A stretch of DNA of 64,000 nt from Zonotrichia leucophrys gambelii (GCF_028769735.1 NC_088177.1:18044599-18108598), one strand, 5' to 3'. Shown: positions 1 to 13,098, counted from the first letter of the stretch. The notes: generated by a model from the letters alone, not told the origin. Numbers and translations: made by a program.

Positions 1-685
1 TGATTGTTACAAACTGGATTGATCTCCTGTTAGTTACCTCACGTTGACAGGCTCTGAGAAGATACAGAAGCAGTGTGTTCATGAAGTCTCATTCCCATTT
101 ACCTTCCTGAAGGTCCCAAACAAAATGGTTCAGGAGGCTTCACTGGAATGCTATGGGATGATGTGTTTCATATGGGCACAACTTGGCCTGCCCTGCTCAA
201 AGAGGGCCCCAGGCTGGGTGTCAAGTCCAGGTGGAAGGAGGGGTGGGTTATCAAGGTTTCTCAGCTCCTGAGGGGCCCCTGGCTGGGAACACACAGCCAT
301 TGCCATGGGGGATGTGATGCCTGGGGAGAGGGATGCCATGTGCCATCAGTGCCCTGGCCCTGGCAGGACCTTGCTGTTGACTGTGGAAGAGGAAATGCCT
401 TCTCCTCCAGCCTCCTTCTGTTCAGGGTGACATTACCTCCCAAGGCTAGTGGCATGGAGGTAGGAGGAGTGTGGTGTCTGTCCTACCCTGTCCAGTGCTG
501 GCTGCTGCCTTCCTCACTGTGCTGGCACCAAGCTGCAGGAGGGGCTTCAGTCCCATTTCCAGGGGGCAGAGATGGTTTGAGATGGGACCTGGGACCTGTA
601 GGGACACAGGAGCAGTACTGCTGCTTTTGGTCCTGAGCGATGTGTGCAATCCCTGACTCTCTCCTGCATGTCTGTGCATCCCCAG
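1..685 (+). other. 3' part of an intron of the left-edge plus-strand gene
   Basis: This stretch runs up to a splice acceptor ending in 'gtgcatccccag' at 685. It has moderate GC and many short overlapping open frames on both strands, none with convincing coding character. I see no repeat family or RNA gene in it. It is called intronic only because the exon at 686 opens in phase 0 directly after the acceptor; the upstream donor lies outside the window. Confidence 0.55.
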
Positions 686-868
686 GGCCAAGGAGATCTC
701 CTGAAGAACGCCAAGAACGAAGCACTGGAGAACATGAAGCAGATCCAGCTGGCGTGCCTGTCGTGCGGACTGAGCAAAGCTGGGAGCGGGCAGGCAGATG
801 CCAAGGCAAAGCGGGGCCTGGAGGCAATACAGGAGAAGGATACTGGAGATGAGAATGGGAGGCTGTGA
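686..868 (+). CDS. Terminal coding exon of an unidentified gene (60 residues plus stop)
   Basis: A splice acceptor (AG at 684-685) opens a phase-0 frame of 60 codons ending in TGA at 866-868. Codon use is strongly coding-like: CTG for Leu, AAG for Lys, GAG for Glu and AAC for Asn are frequent, unlike the flanking sequence. The peptide begins GQGDLLKNAKNEALENMKQI and ends EKDTGDENGRL. Its first half looks helical and could be coiled coil, followed by LACLSCGLS with two cysteines, then a hydrophilic Gly/Lys/Glu-rich tail. No signal peptide, membrane segment or catalytic motif is visible. I do not recognise the protein and assign no function. The rest of the gene lies left of position 1. An upstream in-frame ATG at 644 lies in the intron and is not needed as a start. 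The exon call is fairly sure; the identity is unknown. Confidence 0.7.
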   Translation, partial: GQGDLLKNAKNEALENMKQIQLACLSCGLSKAGSGQADAKAKRGLEAIQEKDTGDENGRL

Positions 869-2300
869 GAGAGGGAGAGCTGCCACATTTGTCACAGATT
901 TCAATAAGTCTAAACTATTTTTTTAAAGCATTTAAAAATTCACACAGGAGTGCCCTCTACAGGGTGTGATAGTATTAAAATCCTCACAATGTCAGTATTT
1001 TAATGCAGTTAATTTATCCAAGTTAAACTCTGGTAGTGAGATTTCTAATGAAGCCAAGCTGTCTGTATGCGAGTGCGTGTGTGTGCGCACATGCAAATCC
1101 TGTAGACACCCTTTCATGCATTGCATTAGCCATTTGCTAATTTATTCCTTTGTCATCTTTGCCTAGGCTTATTCATTCTGAAGATCAAAACAAATTGAGA
1201 GCACTTGTATCAGTTTTGGGCTTTACTTTACTCTCCAGCTTTTATCATTTTACTTATAGGTTATATTACTGTTACACTGTTCAAACAGACAAACCACAAC
1301 AAATTTCACTGACAGCTGTTTTTGTGAGGACAAAGCTGGTGGTTTGCTGCAGACCCTGAAGGTGATTTTTAGTGAACAATTACAGCCAAGTAAACAGGAT
1401 ATGAAATTATCAGAGTTGCTAAGTAGATTAGCAGTAGATTTGAGGTGTATTTTTTGCTGAATTTAGCAAACTGCTCTTCAGGATACACCCAGACAACACA
1501 TACTAACGTAAGAACTAGCTAATTCAGTTTATTCCAACAAAACATTGCTACCTTCCTTGTAGATGTGCAAGACAGCTACAGTCTTTGCTGATAGGCATTA
1601 ACTTGAGTAGTAATGACCATAGCTAGTCAGCCCTGTAATTATGGGGAGAGCTGTGAATACCCTTTGGTGGTCATGAACGCTGAAGGTGACCTTCAGGCTG
1701 TTCTGGAACAGCCAGTGGTGCCAGTATTAAAAGGAAGGTTTTCCAGATTTCACAAAATGTGAGCTTTAGTGCAAGATGTGTGAGAGGTCAGGCCTTGCTT
1801 GCCACCTTCTGAGTAGATGTTGGAGCCAGCTGGATGAAGCAAGCAGCCTCTGGCCTAATGTTTTTGTGGTTGAAATCATGCTGTGATAGAGATTTAAAAG
1901 CAGGGCTGAAGAACTGCTACAGGTGTAGTGTAGAGAAATAGCTTGGGGAAAAACAGGGTGGCAGCATTTTTGTGCAGCAGTTACAAATATCCTAACACAT
2001 GTCATGTGTTTGGGGAAGTTCTGAGAATTGGCTGCCTCTTTGTGCTGCTGTGGAAAGGAGACACAGAATGTCCCGGAGCATCCTCGTCCCTCCCGATGTC
2101 CGGCCCACGTGTGCTCACAACATTCATTTCAATTGTTTAAGTACTGTGCTTGAGTGGAATATTTGTGTTATCTTTAACAGGACTAAGTGTTTTATGGTTA
2201 TAAAAAGACTATATTTATTTAAAGCATTGCTTTTATTTTTAAAAGCTACTTTTTAAATTAATTTGATTAACAAATATGCTAATTTTCTGAACTTAACAAA
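869..2300 (+). other. Probable 3' UTR and immediate downstream flank of the left-edge gene
   Basis: After the stop at 868 the sequence becomes AT-rich and loses coding character. The nearest polyadenylation-like hexamer is ATTAAA at 974-979, with a GT-rich tract at about 1066-1092 that could act as a downstream element. No canonical AATAAA occurs until 5393-5398, so the 3' end is either at the weak hexamer or outside what can be judged by eye. A notably AT-rich part runs from about 2140 to 2420. The extent of the UTR is inference. Confidence 0.35.
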
Positions 2301-5300
2301 AAGTAATTGCTGAAAGTTTGATCATTGGAAAATCTTATATAGCTATTGTGTTAAGTTATTTTTGACTTCTTAATAACACTATTATGTTCATGTTGCACAT
2401 TACTGAGAGAGTAAAGCTATGAAACAACTTTGACCCATGATTTTGCAGTGATTTTACATGAACCTGGATAAAGGTGGGTTAGAGTGGGTAAGTTGCTTGA
2501 GAGAAGGTCCTGCTCTAACAGCAGCTTTGTTATTGCAAAGGTTATAACTCAGGTGCCTTAAATACCATTTCAGTAAAATTTGCAGTACTTGTTCAGATCC
2601 AGCCTTAAATGCTCTGTTTATCTCTCCATTGGATTATGAGTGTGGATTCAGACTTCGCTGAGGTCTGGAGAAGTGTCTTTTCTGTTTCAGGCAAGGCATA
2701 AAGCCCACATCAATGGTGTAATTGTACATGTTCACGTTTTGCCATCTTGGGTTATGTTTGTATAAAAACAACACTTGGCCTTCACTACTTACAGTTAGGG
2801 ATGATGGGAACTGTTACCCCAGCATCATCAGCTGCAAAGGACCAGCCTTTGGAAAGCATCCCTCTCAGAAGGGAGAGTTTGCTTCAGGAAGGGTGAGTGG
2901 CTTGCCTCTTGGTGCTTCATTTAAATCTAGAAATATCTTGATTTTCTCAAAGGGCTGTCCTAATGTGTCTACAGGAACTGCTGGCAAAATACCTTCTCTA
3001 TGTTAGGAACAAATGAACATGAAATTACAGAGAGAAGGGCTTCTTTCTGTGCTCACATGTAGAGGGGGTACTACATGGCTCTCACTCTGGATCATTAGGA
3101 GAACCCAAAGTGGCTGCATGGAAGTCCCATAGCATGCACACACACCTTTCATACCATGTTTAGCATTCATGTCATGTCCTGTGCCAAGGTCACACATTCT
3201 GTGCCAAGATACAGGAGCAGAGAATTTGGGGCACCCTGCGTTGCCCTAGGCACTTGGGACTGTTCGTGGTGCTGGCACCCAGAACCCCACAGCTGGAGCA
3301 GCTCCACCCTCCCTCCTGCACCAAGAGAGGGGCTGGCAGCAAAAGCTCATCTCACTTCCTCTGAGCTCCTTTGAAATCACTGGGAATGGAAGTGAATGAT
3401 AAAGTGCCAGTTGGTGTAATGAAAATTCAGCCTTGAGGGCAAACACATGGAAAAATCATATCCAGCATCAGCAGCAAACACACAGAGGGGACTGAGTGCC
3501 TGGCCTTTTTGGCAAGTGTTTCATGGCATGCCTGGCTTCTTGCAGTGGAACAACAGCCTTCTCTGGGCCCTGTGCTGGTGTGATTTGCCTGATGTCCCAT
3601 ATGAATGGGTGGGTATTATCTGTATCACCTCTGTGGGAGTTATGCCAGGAAGGTGCTACAGGCATTTGCAGTTGTTTACGGTGTAGTTGAACAGCTGGAA
3701 ATCGGAGAAACTCTCAGGGACTGGTGTGGGGAGCTGTCTGTCAGAAGGGAGCACAGGAATGAATCTACCTGAGTTCACTCTGCCACTGAGTCCTCCACCT
3801 TTACACTATTTGTTTTCTCTGTCATTCTCTCAACTGTAAGATAAGACTGATGATGTTTTCCTTCCCAGGCACAGATTAATTACACATTTCTGGAAAACCT
3901 TTGAGATTGTTCTTGCTCTCAGGAGGACAACCAGGCACTGTGACACCAGTGTCTGCCAAATCCTTCCACTGCTGGTGAGCACAGGTGAGGCAGCAGGTGT
4001 AGGATGGGCTGAGCCACCACACAGTCACCACTCCCAGGGGCCTCGGTTCCTCCAGGGATCAGGGATGTCTTGTCCACGTGCTTGTGTGTCTGAGCCCACC
4101 AAACCGCACCTTGGTCAAGTGTGGCAGAGGGGCAGCCACCTCTCAGGTGTTGAATTCCTGCATGTTTCCCAAGCAGGGATGGGGCAGGCAGCTCAGAGAG
4201 GCCCTGACATGGGGCACAGGGCTGCAGTGGGTCCTGTACATGTGAGGGGGACACTGGGGCCATGAGAAAAAGATGGATGCAGAGGTTTCACTTGGATTTT
4301 GCTGCTTATATACATGCATGAAGGAATCCAGCCATGAAGCAGGGGAAGAAGCTGAATTAGTCCAGCTGTTCACAGGCCTGATTAGTCTTAAATCAGCAGG
4401 AATAGTTTTTACCAAATTTCATGTGCTGACATGCAGACATGCAGACCAGCAGGACTTGACCCTTTCTCCTCCCTTTCCTGAATTTGGGATGACTTAAAGC
4501 ACAATGCTCTTCCACTGCTTTCATTTTATCATTTTTCATGTATTTAGTTCCCTGTTTTTAAAGGGATAATGCAGCTTCCCAGTGCAAAGAAGGTGAAAGT
4601 TTTGTTCCTCTTTCTGAGAATCATCTCCTAAAATAGATTATCAGATAATTGCGTACATAGAGAGTGCTTTCTTGTGGGATATGCCACCTCTCCCATCTCT
4701 CTGTTCAGTCTAAAACATCAGGTCATAGCCTTCTTGGCACTGGTCCCACGCCTGCAGGGTTAGACAGCAGCCTCAGGCAGGGGCCTGACTCAGGAAGCTT
4801 CACAAAAACAGGTGAGGGGGTCACAGGAGCAGTGTCTGCAGGCCTCCAGCACTTGCTGTGGGGCTGAGCATGGTGGCCCTGGCTCATCTCTCAGCAGCAG
4901 TAGGTGAAGTACACATTCTATAAACCAGGATTTGGTTCTTTTTGGCCCCTCTCCCTGCCCTAGGGAGGCATGAAAGTCCATCATTACCATAACATGGTGC
5001 CAGCGAAGCTGTCTCCAGATTGGCACACCAAGCAAAGGGCAGCTGGGGAGCCCTGCTGGGATGTGTTTCACAGGTCCAAAGCCTGAGTGCTCTTTGACAC
5101 TGTTCTGGCATGGTCCTGGCAGGTTGCCTTTGCACAGTCTCAGGCTGAGCAGTCTTGCATTTGCTTTCCATGGCAAGTCCCTGAAAAAATGTTTGCTTTT
5201 TGAAGTGATGTTAAGGGCTTTGTGAGTTCAGTAACCGAGATGTGACTGACCCAGCCAGAAATGTGATGCAAGTTCTGTCTCACCAGCTGTTTCTCTGCAA

Positions 5301-8300
5301 CAGAGAGTACTGTGTGAACATGGCCTTGATCAAGCAGGTCATGTTTTAAATGAGGATGTTACACTCTTCCTGATTATTTGAAACACTTTATGAATAAATT
5401 GCTTTTGCAGAAAATACTCATGGAGTAGTTCCAAGAAAACACGCAGACAACAAATTCTCAGCAGACAAATCTTAAGCAGGAGACAGTGTTGTGTTTGACA
5501 GCTGTTTGCTGTGCACAGTCCACACCACCCTCCTCTGGGAACTGGGAGAAAAATGAATGATTCCAAAGGCAAGTTTGAGTTATTGATGATGTTAGAAGTT
5601 TTTTCCCCTGTTAAGTTTCACAGCAGAGACTCATTCATTTAGAAAGACATGAATATAGTAGAATTGGGAAGCAAATGGGAGGCCAAAAGTGTGCTTGGAG
5701 AGGAGGTGGCATGTTGGGTGTGGGGCTGTGCATGGGGGAGCACTGGGTGAGAGCCCAGGAGGAGCCATCAGGCCCCTGCAGAGGCAGAAAAGGGCTGCTT
5801 GGCCAGGGAGCAGTCTGGTAACCAGTGGGGTTGGTTTGCACCAGCAGAAGTTTGCAGAGGCTTCAGTGAGGGCTGGAGGTGCTACAGGAGTTTGTCCCAT
5901 CCCTGACCCATGGTTTACTGAGGTGGGAGAAAGAGGATTGATCTGGCTTGTCTGAAAGCATGTATGGAGGCTAGAGATGAATTATTTGTGTGCTTCCTCA
6001 GATAGCATCTGGTGAACAGGCTACTCATAATGCAATTAAAAACAAGATAGAAGTTATGGTTTGGAGAGCAGAAGCTGCTGTGATTATTTATGGTGCTAAT
6101 GGATGGAGAGGGGAGCTTTCCAGTTGCAACATGAGTGTGCCCATCGTGGGGGAGAAGCTGCTGCTGCTGCCTCCTGCCCCTGGCAAACAGGGCAGAGTAG
6201 GGGCTGCTGCTGTGCTGCATTGCTGGCTCCTCCCAAGGTGGAAGGTGAGTGTGCTGAGGGACAGAAACAAAGCACTGAGGAGCATACCAGTATTGGCAAA
6301 GCCATTGCTTGCTGGTGTTGATGTACTCTGCCTTCAGGATTCACCAGCCCTGACTCTGCTGTGCTTTGCTGCTTTGCAGCAACCTTCCTGCACAAGGTGT
6401 TTCCAAAGCCAGGCCAGCACAACTAGAGCTGAGCTGTGCCACCACCTCCCCCTTGGACATCTGGTTTGCTCCTTTTCTTCATGCTCCTTGATGGACTCCT
6501 GTTTTTATGGAATCTGAGCAGCAAGAAGGAAATGCTTTTGGGCTGGGCCGGTGGGCACCCAGTCAGTGACCACAGGGACCCTTCTCTGGGATGTGTGGGC
6601 TGCCCTGGGCAGGTGGCAGCTCCCTGTGGGGCTGCTCCCTCAGAGATTGCCTGGTGCAGCTGTTTTTAGGAGGCTCAGATGAACCATAGCGAAGCCAAGC
6701 TGTAATTTCCTCTGCTGTAACTACTGTAACTGGTGCTGTAACTACTTTTTGCTGGTACCTTGTCTTTAAGTGACTGGTTATCCACACAAACTGCTCTGCT
6801 GATTCCTAGTGAGACCCATCCCAGCTGCCCACTGCCTTGCCAAGGCAAGCAGTGTGTTGTCCCAACTCCTGAGGGAGAGGGGGGCAGCCCTGTTTCAGAG
6901 CTGCTGTTAGACTGTGGTGTGGAAACAGAGTTACTCTGAGGGATTTGATGCACTGGCCATGAAAACCATGTAGAGGTGAACACCCACAGGCAGCTGATGA
7001 TGTGGCAGGGCACCTTTGTCTGATCAGCTAAAACGTTTTGGAAGGAATAGAGTACAGAATTGAAATGTCATCAGAGTAAACCAAAAATGCTGACTCCATG
7101 AGACTGGCTCAGGTTTGCAAACTGTTTGAGGTTGGCTTGGAGTTGCTTTGAGGCACATGGCCCTTAGGGCAAGCAGAAGATGGTCCTGTATTTCTGGAAA
7201 GCCTGCTGTGGTATTTAGGGTCTGAGCAGAGGCAGGATGTGTGCAAGTGACTGCCTGCAATCCAGGCTCGGGGAGTTGGCAAACCCAGGTGTCTTCTTAA
7301 GTTACTGATTCTAACTTGATATCTCTTAGCGAGGTGATTGCAATTAACCAGTAGCTGTGAGTCAGTTGGAATTGCCCCCTCCAGGTCTCAAAGAGATATG
7401 TGAAAACTGACATCATGGTTTGTCTCATTCTGTGCATGGAGGCTGTTGGCTGGGATTTTTTTTTTTGTTAATGCTTAAAGGTCATAATTACCATCAAATG
7501 AGCACAAATATCCACAGGAAAAAATGTTTTTACTGGACATCAAATTAAGGGTAGATGAAAGTCCCCAGTGTGGAGTCAGATGAGAGCATTAATGAAGACA
7601 GAAGGATATCAGTTTTGATTTCTCTCATTATTTTTGTGAATTTGGATGTGAAAATTGACTGAATAGTATTTATTAATGATGTGTATGGAAAGGAGGCTTA
7701 GGCCTGGTGAGGAATTTTTATGGGGTAGCTTTACACCATAGGGCCTCTGGATCCCAACTGTCCAGCAAGGAAAATACAGCTCATGTGTCGCAAGTTCCTA
7801 AGGGAGCATGTAGCTGTAAGCCCTGCCCTTTTTTCTGGCAGGTGAACAGAGCACAGACAATTCTCTGAGCCACATCCTGGAGAGGCTCAGCTGCATCCCT
7901 GTGTGGTACCTTCCAACCACTGAGAGCTCCTCAAGAGGGGCCAAGGGGCTCCTGCTCAGAGAAACTGCACAAACAGCAGCATCTCAGCGCCATGGGGAGA
8001 GCAGGGGTCTGCTGAGCCCTGCCTGGAGCAGCAGTTCTGGGCATGGGCTGCTGGCCTTGTGCAGGGCAGGTTTTCCTGGGCAGCTGAACCCTCTATTGTC
8101 AGTGAAATAGGTAACTTTAGGCAGCCGTTTGTCCCACCTGGTTTAACTGTGCACTTATCCCAACATGACTGTTTTATGCCATGTCTTACAAGTATTTATA
8201 GTGGAAACCTTTTAAGGGAAACCAAACTTTTATCTGCATAAAAGAGAGCTGGCTATGACAGCTTGCCACAAGGTGTACACTTGTACAAGGTCTCGTGATG

Positions 8301-10796
8301 TATCCCTATGGTCATTTGTCAGGTTCTTTGAAGAAGAAAATGCAGGGAAGCTGGTGGGGATTCAGGTTACCCTGCAGACATAGGGGCAGATGTTTGCATG
8401 TGGCTGCTGTTTGCAAAGAACAGTTTTGTCATAACAAATGATTGAATCATGCAATGAATTTGCACATCTGCAAAACCAAAGGATGAGGAGAAGAGGTGGC
8501 TTTCAGTCCCACAGCCCTTGTGCTCACTGCCCCAGGCACTGGGGCCTGAGGTGGACTGGGGCCCTGCCATGGGGGGAGCAGCTGAGAGAACCCCCTGTAA
8601 CAAATGCCAAATACTCCTATCCCAAGCAGGTGTCACTGAGAAAGTCACAGGGAGGAAATGGAGACCTGCCAGGAAGCTGAAGTGCCAAATCTTGTTTTGT
8701 GTGGTACTAACATTGCAGCCTGGCCTGATGGTAACACGAACAATAATCTGCAAGTTACTGCAGTAGGTACAAGGACAGTTTCCTGACATTTGGGAGGTCA
8801 GCACTGGGGATCGTGTGGTGTCTCTGCTTTCCCACATAACATGTTTCAGCCCCCACAGTGAGGCAAATTAACCTATTTCCTTGAACTGGCAATGCTTTTC
8901 TAGTATGAATCCTCTATTTCCTACTTCACTGAAAACAGTTGCACCTTCTCCTGGGAAAGGGAAATTGATTGTAAGGAGTTCAAAGAATAAAAGCTGAGCA
9001 GGTGGCTTTCTAGATTATACAGTTTTCTTGGCAAGAGCTGCTTCTCTGAGCAATGTGCCTGCCTGCAACAGAGAAACACCAAGAGCACTCTAATTCCCTG
9101 GGACAGGAGCAGCAGCAGCTGGAGAGTGAAGGCTCTGCAGAGTGAAGCTGAAAGGATGAATCTGTTTAACTGCACATCCCATTAAAACTGGCGGCTGGAC
9201 GGAAAATTGCCTCTAACGGCATCCAGAAGGGCTGAGACGTCAGACAGGGATTTGGGGCGGTTGCCTGTGTGATTATGTCTGCCAGAGAGACTCAGTGTGG
9301 AGCACAGCCCTGCCAGAGCTCCTGCCAGGGCAGGGTCAGCCCTGGAGCAGGGGCAGAGAGGGACACTGGGGCCTGGCACGTGCCCTGCTCGGCACTGGGG
9401 GGATGCACGGGCGCAGGGAGATGCCAGAGCGGGTGAGCAACCCCTGAGCTCACTCTGTACTTTAGAGAGTGAATGTCTTCATCTTGGAAAAGGCACCTCA
9501 GTCCTGTGAGGTCCCTGCTGAGTGCCTGGTTTGTGCCAGATGGCAGTGGCATAGGCCATAAAAGCTCTGTTTCTGTAGTGCCCACTCAAGGAAGGGAGAG
9601 TTTTGTCCTCTTTTCCTGGAAGAGCTCCTGTGGGACTCCTGGACTCCTGTGGCTGGGACTGTCATTATTTTATTGTTTATTATTTTAACAGTATTGTACC
9701 CTGCCATGTTTCTGCTTCCTGCCTCCATCAGGTGGGGCAGCTTGTGCTCCCTGGACACATGAGGGACATGGAGACAGCGCAGAGTTTGGCTGATGGGGAC
9801 CTGAGGTCAGTGGCAGAGCAGGGAACCAAACTTCTCCCCAGGAATGTAGAGCAGCTCTTTGCCTTTCCCATGCAGCCCTGTCCAAGATAAAGCTTTAACT
9901 GCAGGGTTAAGCTTTTCTTTAAGACAGATGACAGAGAGATGATGAGGGATAAAGGTAATTAATGACATCAGTCTGTCTTTCAAATACAGGTTGTTTTGTG
10001 AGTGATTGGACAGAAACTTCTGAAAGCAGAATTTATGCAAGCATAAGATTAGTAAGGATTTCTGCCTGGTAGCCTAAATCTGATGTCTTTCACTTAGTAA
10101 TCCTTCTTTCAGGTCAATGAATCTTCTTTTAAGAAGGAAAAAATATAAGTTATACAAGAGAGTTCAAGAGTTTCACTTATCATGTGAAAGGGATTTAGAG
10201 CTGTTTCCAGTGTCTAAACTGCTTCCACCATTTAAGGGAACCTATGCTGTTATCTCAGAGGAAGCCACAGAGACATCTCCTCTTACGCTGTGCTGATGCA
10301 CATTATGAGGGTTGCCCAAAAATGCTTCAGTTACAGAATTGTCCTGGTCCCTTCATACAGTGGTATCTGAGCTCATCCTTTGGGACAAAATCACATACTT
10401 TTTTTCCTCAGAGATTGTTCTATGTGGACACCCCAGTCTGCACAGGCTGCAGGTCAGCAAACTCTGTGTGACTACTCTTTGCTGCAGTGGAACTGCCCGT
10501 GTATCACAACGATGGTGGGAGTTTTGTGCTGAAGGGGAGCACAGAAGACCAAAGGTTTCCTGCAGCTGAAGCACATTCCCACTGTGGGTGGGACATCCCT
10601 GCAAAGGGCTCTGCACTGGCAGGGGTGTGCTGAGAGCTGAGGGCTACATGTGTGAGGTGCCTTGTGTGAGCCTGTGGGAGGATGGCAAATGGCCTTCATG
10701 ATTATGTTCCACTTCCCAGTGGAGGAGGTGAGCCAGAGTTGGGTGTCCTGTGTACCCTCACTTCATGGAAAAGTGGCTTCTTTGACTGTAGATGAA
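2301..10796. other. Intergenic sequence, no supported gene
   Basis: All open frames here are short and overlap one another on both strands; none has a good acceptor or donor together with coding-like codon use. GC is moderate to 10 kb, with CA/TG-rich unique-looking DNA. An AATAAA lies at 5393-5398 and another at 8988-8993 on the plus strand, without a plausible upstream exon. A CRE-like half site (gacgtcag) occurs near 9236 in a slightly CpG-richer patch (9185-9260). I see no recognisable transposon. Confidence 0.5.
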
Positions 10797-10835
10797 CTGA
10801 CAGAAGAGAAGCTTTGTTCTTTTGAAGTGCAGTAG
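10797..10835 (+). repeat. 39-bp dispersed repeat, copy A
   Basis: The 39 bases from ctgacagaagagaag to ttgaagtgcagtag recur without any mismatch at 14229-14267, in the same orientation. The flanks on both sides differ at once. The family is not recognised. It lies about 200-350 bp left of the LTR-like block, so it may be a fragment of the same retroviral family, which is inference. Confidence 0.8.
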
Positions 10836-11039
10836 CATCTCCCTTTGGTTTAATGGATGGCTACAGCTGAGCAATGGAAAACTGGCAGCAAGGTGAGAGA
10901 ATAGGCCAGTTAACTGAAATAAAGAAATTCCAGCCTGAGAGACTGTGTTTTGTCAGTACAGTCCCTCATGCTTTGGTTGAGCTGTATGGCAGTGAGCTTT
11001 CCCAGCTCATCCCCAAGGCAGAAATTGTAGGGGGATAGA

Positions 11040-11330
11040 ATATAAGGAAATAAAGAGAGTGTAGAAAGTAATCTTACCCCTAAGGGGTTGCAGCTGGGCC
11101 AATTATCAAAGAGTAGGAACAAGCCTGACTTTACCAGGCCACAGCTGTAAGCAATGAGAAGAAGATGCTATAAAAGAGTGGGGTGGCTGGGTGAGAAGGG
11201 AGCTGGAGTCAGGTGGCTGCTCTGTGAAGAAGAGTCAGTGCTCTGAGGAGCTGCCCATGAGAAGACCACAAGAAGGTATGGAACTTTTACTATTGGAGAT
11301 AACAGTGTGGAACCCCTGCAGTGAGATGAC
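11040..11330 (+). mobile_element. LTR-like block (probable avian endogenous retrovirus solo LTR or fragment)
   Basis: The block has a TATA box (TATAAAAG at 11169-11176) about 100 bp after a segment 'aggggttgcagctgggcc', followed by a purine-rich segment with gagaagggagctgg. This U3/R-like layout resembles LTRs that I associate with passerine endogenous retroviruses. I cannot see both ends, a target-site duplication or a nearby AATAAA after the TATA box, so the borders are approximate. No retroviral gene is visible beside it. It could instead be a unique sequence with a chance TATA box. Confidence 0.4.
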
Positions 11331-13077
11331 AAGAGATGATGTCAGTCTCCACTGGGCAGTCAGCTGGTGCACTGCTGAACTCTGGGTGGCCGTGTGAGCA
11401 CAGCAGGGTATTGCACAGTTAGTCCCCAGCAGTAAGTGTGCTGATGTGCTTTCATCACCCAAGTCTTGCCAGAAGGAAAAGAGGAGCACAGAGGTGCTGG
11501 CTGGTGGTCAGGGCTCTCTCATTCACCCTCACCATCCTCCCTGTTCCCAACCTCTGGAGGAGCTGAGGAAACCCTGCCAAGCCTGTCCATCATTGAAGGG
11601 TACCATCTCTCCCTCACAAAAATGCAGCCACTGAGGAGGCTGCAGCAGCAAGAACACAGCTTGGGGACCTGAGCCAGCCCATTGTCACATGGAGGGATGT
11701 GACTTCCTGAGTGCCTCCATCTCCTCTGGCACCAAGGTGAGGGCAGTGTCTCCTATGCCTCTAACAGGTGAATTTGGCTGCTTCCCATGGCCTCTGGAGA
11801 ACAGCTTTCCTTGCCTTCATCTCGGAGGGAGGTTGGGAATAGCACAGATGCACCTCAGCCTAGGAAGCCTTTCTCTAGGTTTTGTGGGGAGGCACATTTC
11901 TCAGCCTGGAGTTTCTGGGTTTTGTACATTGTTTAGCCCGACCCACTGCTGAGCTGGCAGCCTGTCCTCTGTTTGCACGAGCAGCTGAGATTTTCTGTGC
12001 TACCTGAATGCCCTCCCAGCTCTGAAGGGGCTGTTTATCTCTCTGCTTGCTAAGGCTTTTGCATTGTGGTTTTTTCTGAAGCAGAGTTTGGTGGTGCAAA
12101 CCACTCTGTCACTGCTACTGAAATTGAGGCAAGCTGGAGAGCCCATACCACATACACAGGTAAGGTGGTGAAATGAGCCCTTTCTGTGACCTGTGTCAAG
12201 AGAAGTCACAGGAATTGGTTTCCTGTGAAACCTGGTTTCCTGACAATCATGAGGGTGTGTGAATGACTGCTGAATAACCAGGAGGGAGAGAAGTAGGGAC
12301 AGGAGGCCTGGTGCAAACACAGTATGTTTCTGTGGGTAGTAACTTGTGCTGTGACTGTGTGGGAAATAAGGAGTGAATTTCTCACCTCGACTTCCAGACT
12401 GTACAGTTGAAGCCTTCCTGGATGAGGCAAAGCTGAACAAATGTGATTTCTTTTAATCCAGCCTACCTTTTTATTGTACTCTGGTGCAGACATGAAACAA
12501 GTTGTACACCACTGGCATGATCTTCAGCCTGCTAATTTTTTCAATATTTATTTTACATTGTTTCAGATGCATTTAAGGGAATATAATTTATTCACCACCC
12601 ATCTGGCATCTTTATCTAAGCTTAATATTCATCTGCAGTTTGAGTAAAATGAATATTTCACGCTTTAAACTATGCATGTACATTATGTATGATGCCAGCA
12701 CTGCTGCCATCTCAGGCTCAAAGACCTGTGCAGTTACCTGAATCTCACACATTTGTTGGTGTCCCCTATTAGAGGATGGGGAACTTTTGCTGGCCTGCCA
12801 GAAGCCATGCCTGGCTGCAGCAGACTGTGTCCTGTAGGATGCAGAGGGCGAGGCTGGCAGAGCTGACCTGTGCTGGGAACTTAAGAGCTTTCTCCTTGAA
12901 CAAAAACCATGAGCCTTTTGTTTTCCCTTCAGAACACTGGGCTTTGCTACTCCTCTTCCACCTCCATTTTCCCTTGGTTAGCAATTTCCTCACTGTGCTT
13001 TCTGCGTTTTATTCTCCCCTCTCCCTTTCTTCCCTTCCCTCCCGGTGAGCACGGTGCTGCTCCCTGGCAGTTGCCAT
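11331..13077. other. Intergenic sequence, no supported gene
   Basis: The stretch contains only short overlapping frames. Local AT-rich sequence at about 12530-12680 has several ATTCAT/AATATT-type words. I see no repeat family, RNA gene or promoter-like CpG cluster. Confidence 0.5.
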
Positions 13078-13098
13078 AGAGATAACACCCTTATCTCT
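13078..13098. promoter_or_regulatory. Palindromic GATA sites flanking a CACCC box
   Basis: AGAGATAA (13078-13085) and its exact reverse complement TTATCTCT (13091-13098) flank the five bases CACCC (13086-13090). Each arm contains an AGATAA word, the consensus of GATA transcription factors, and CACCC is the core recognised by KLF/Sp factors. GATA and CACCC sites close together are known from haematopoietic enhancers. Whether this one is bound is inference. It is a short motif and could arise by chance. Confidence 0.4.

Noticed and set aside
950..963. CTCF-like motif on the minus strand
   Set aside because: It has one mismatch at core position 3 and lies in the putative 3' UTR; kept out of the feature list.
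5990..6517. 175-codon plus-strand frame
   Set aside because: Starts in AT-rich DNA, has no domain, and other frames overlap it on both strands; likely chance.
13060..13090. Possible RFX X-box (gttgccatagagataac)
   Set aside because: The second half-site does not fit the X-box spacing; the GATA palindrome explains it better.
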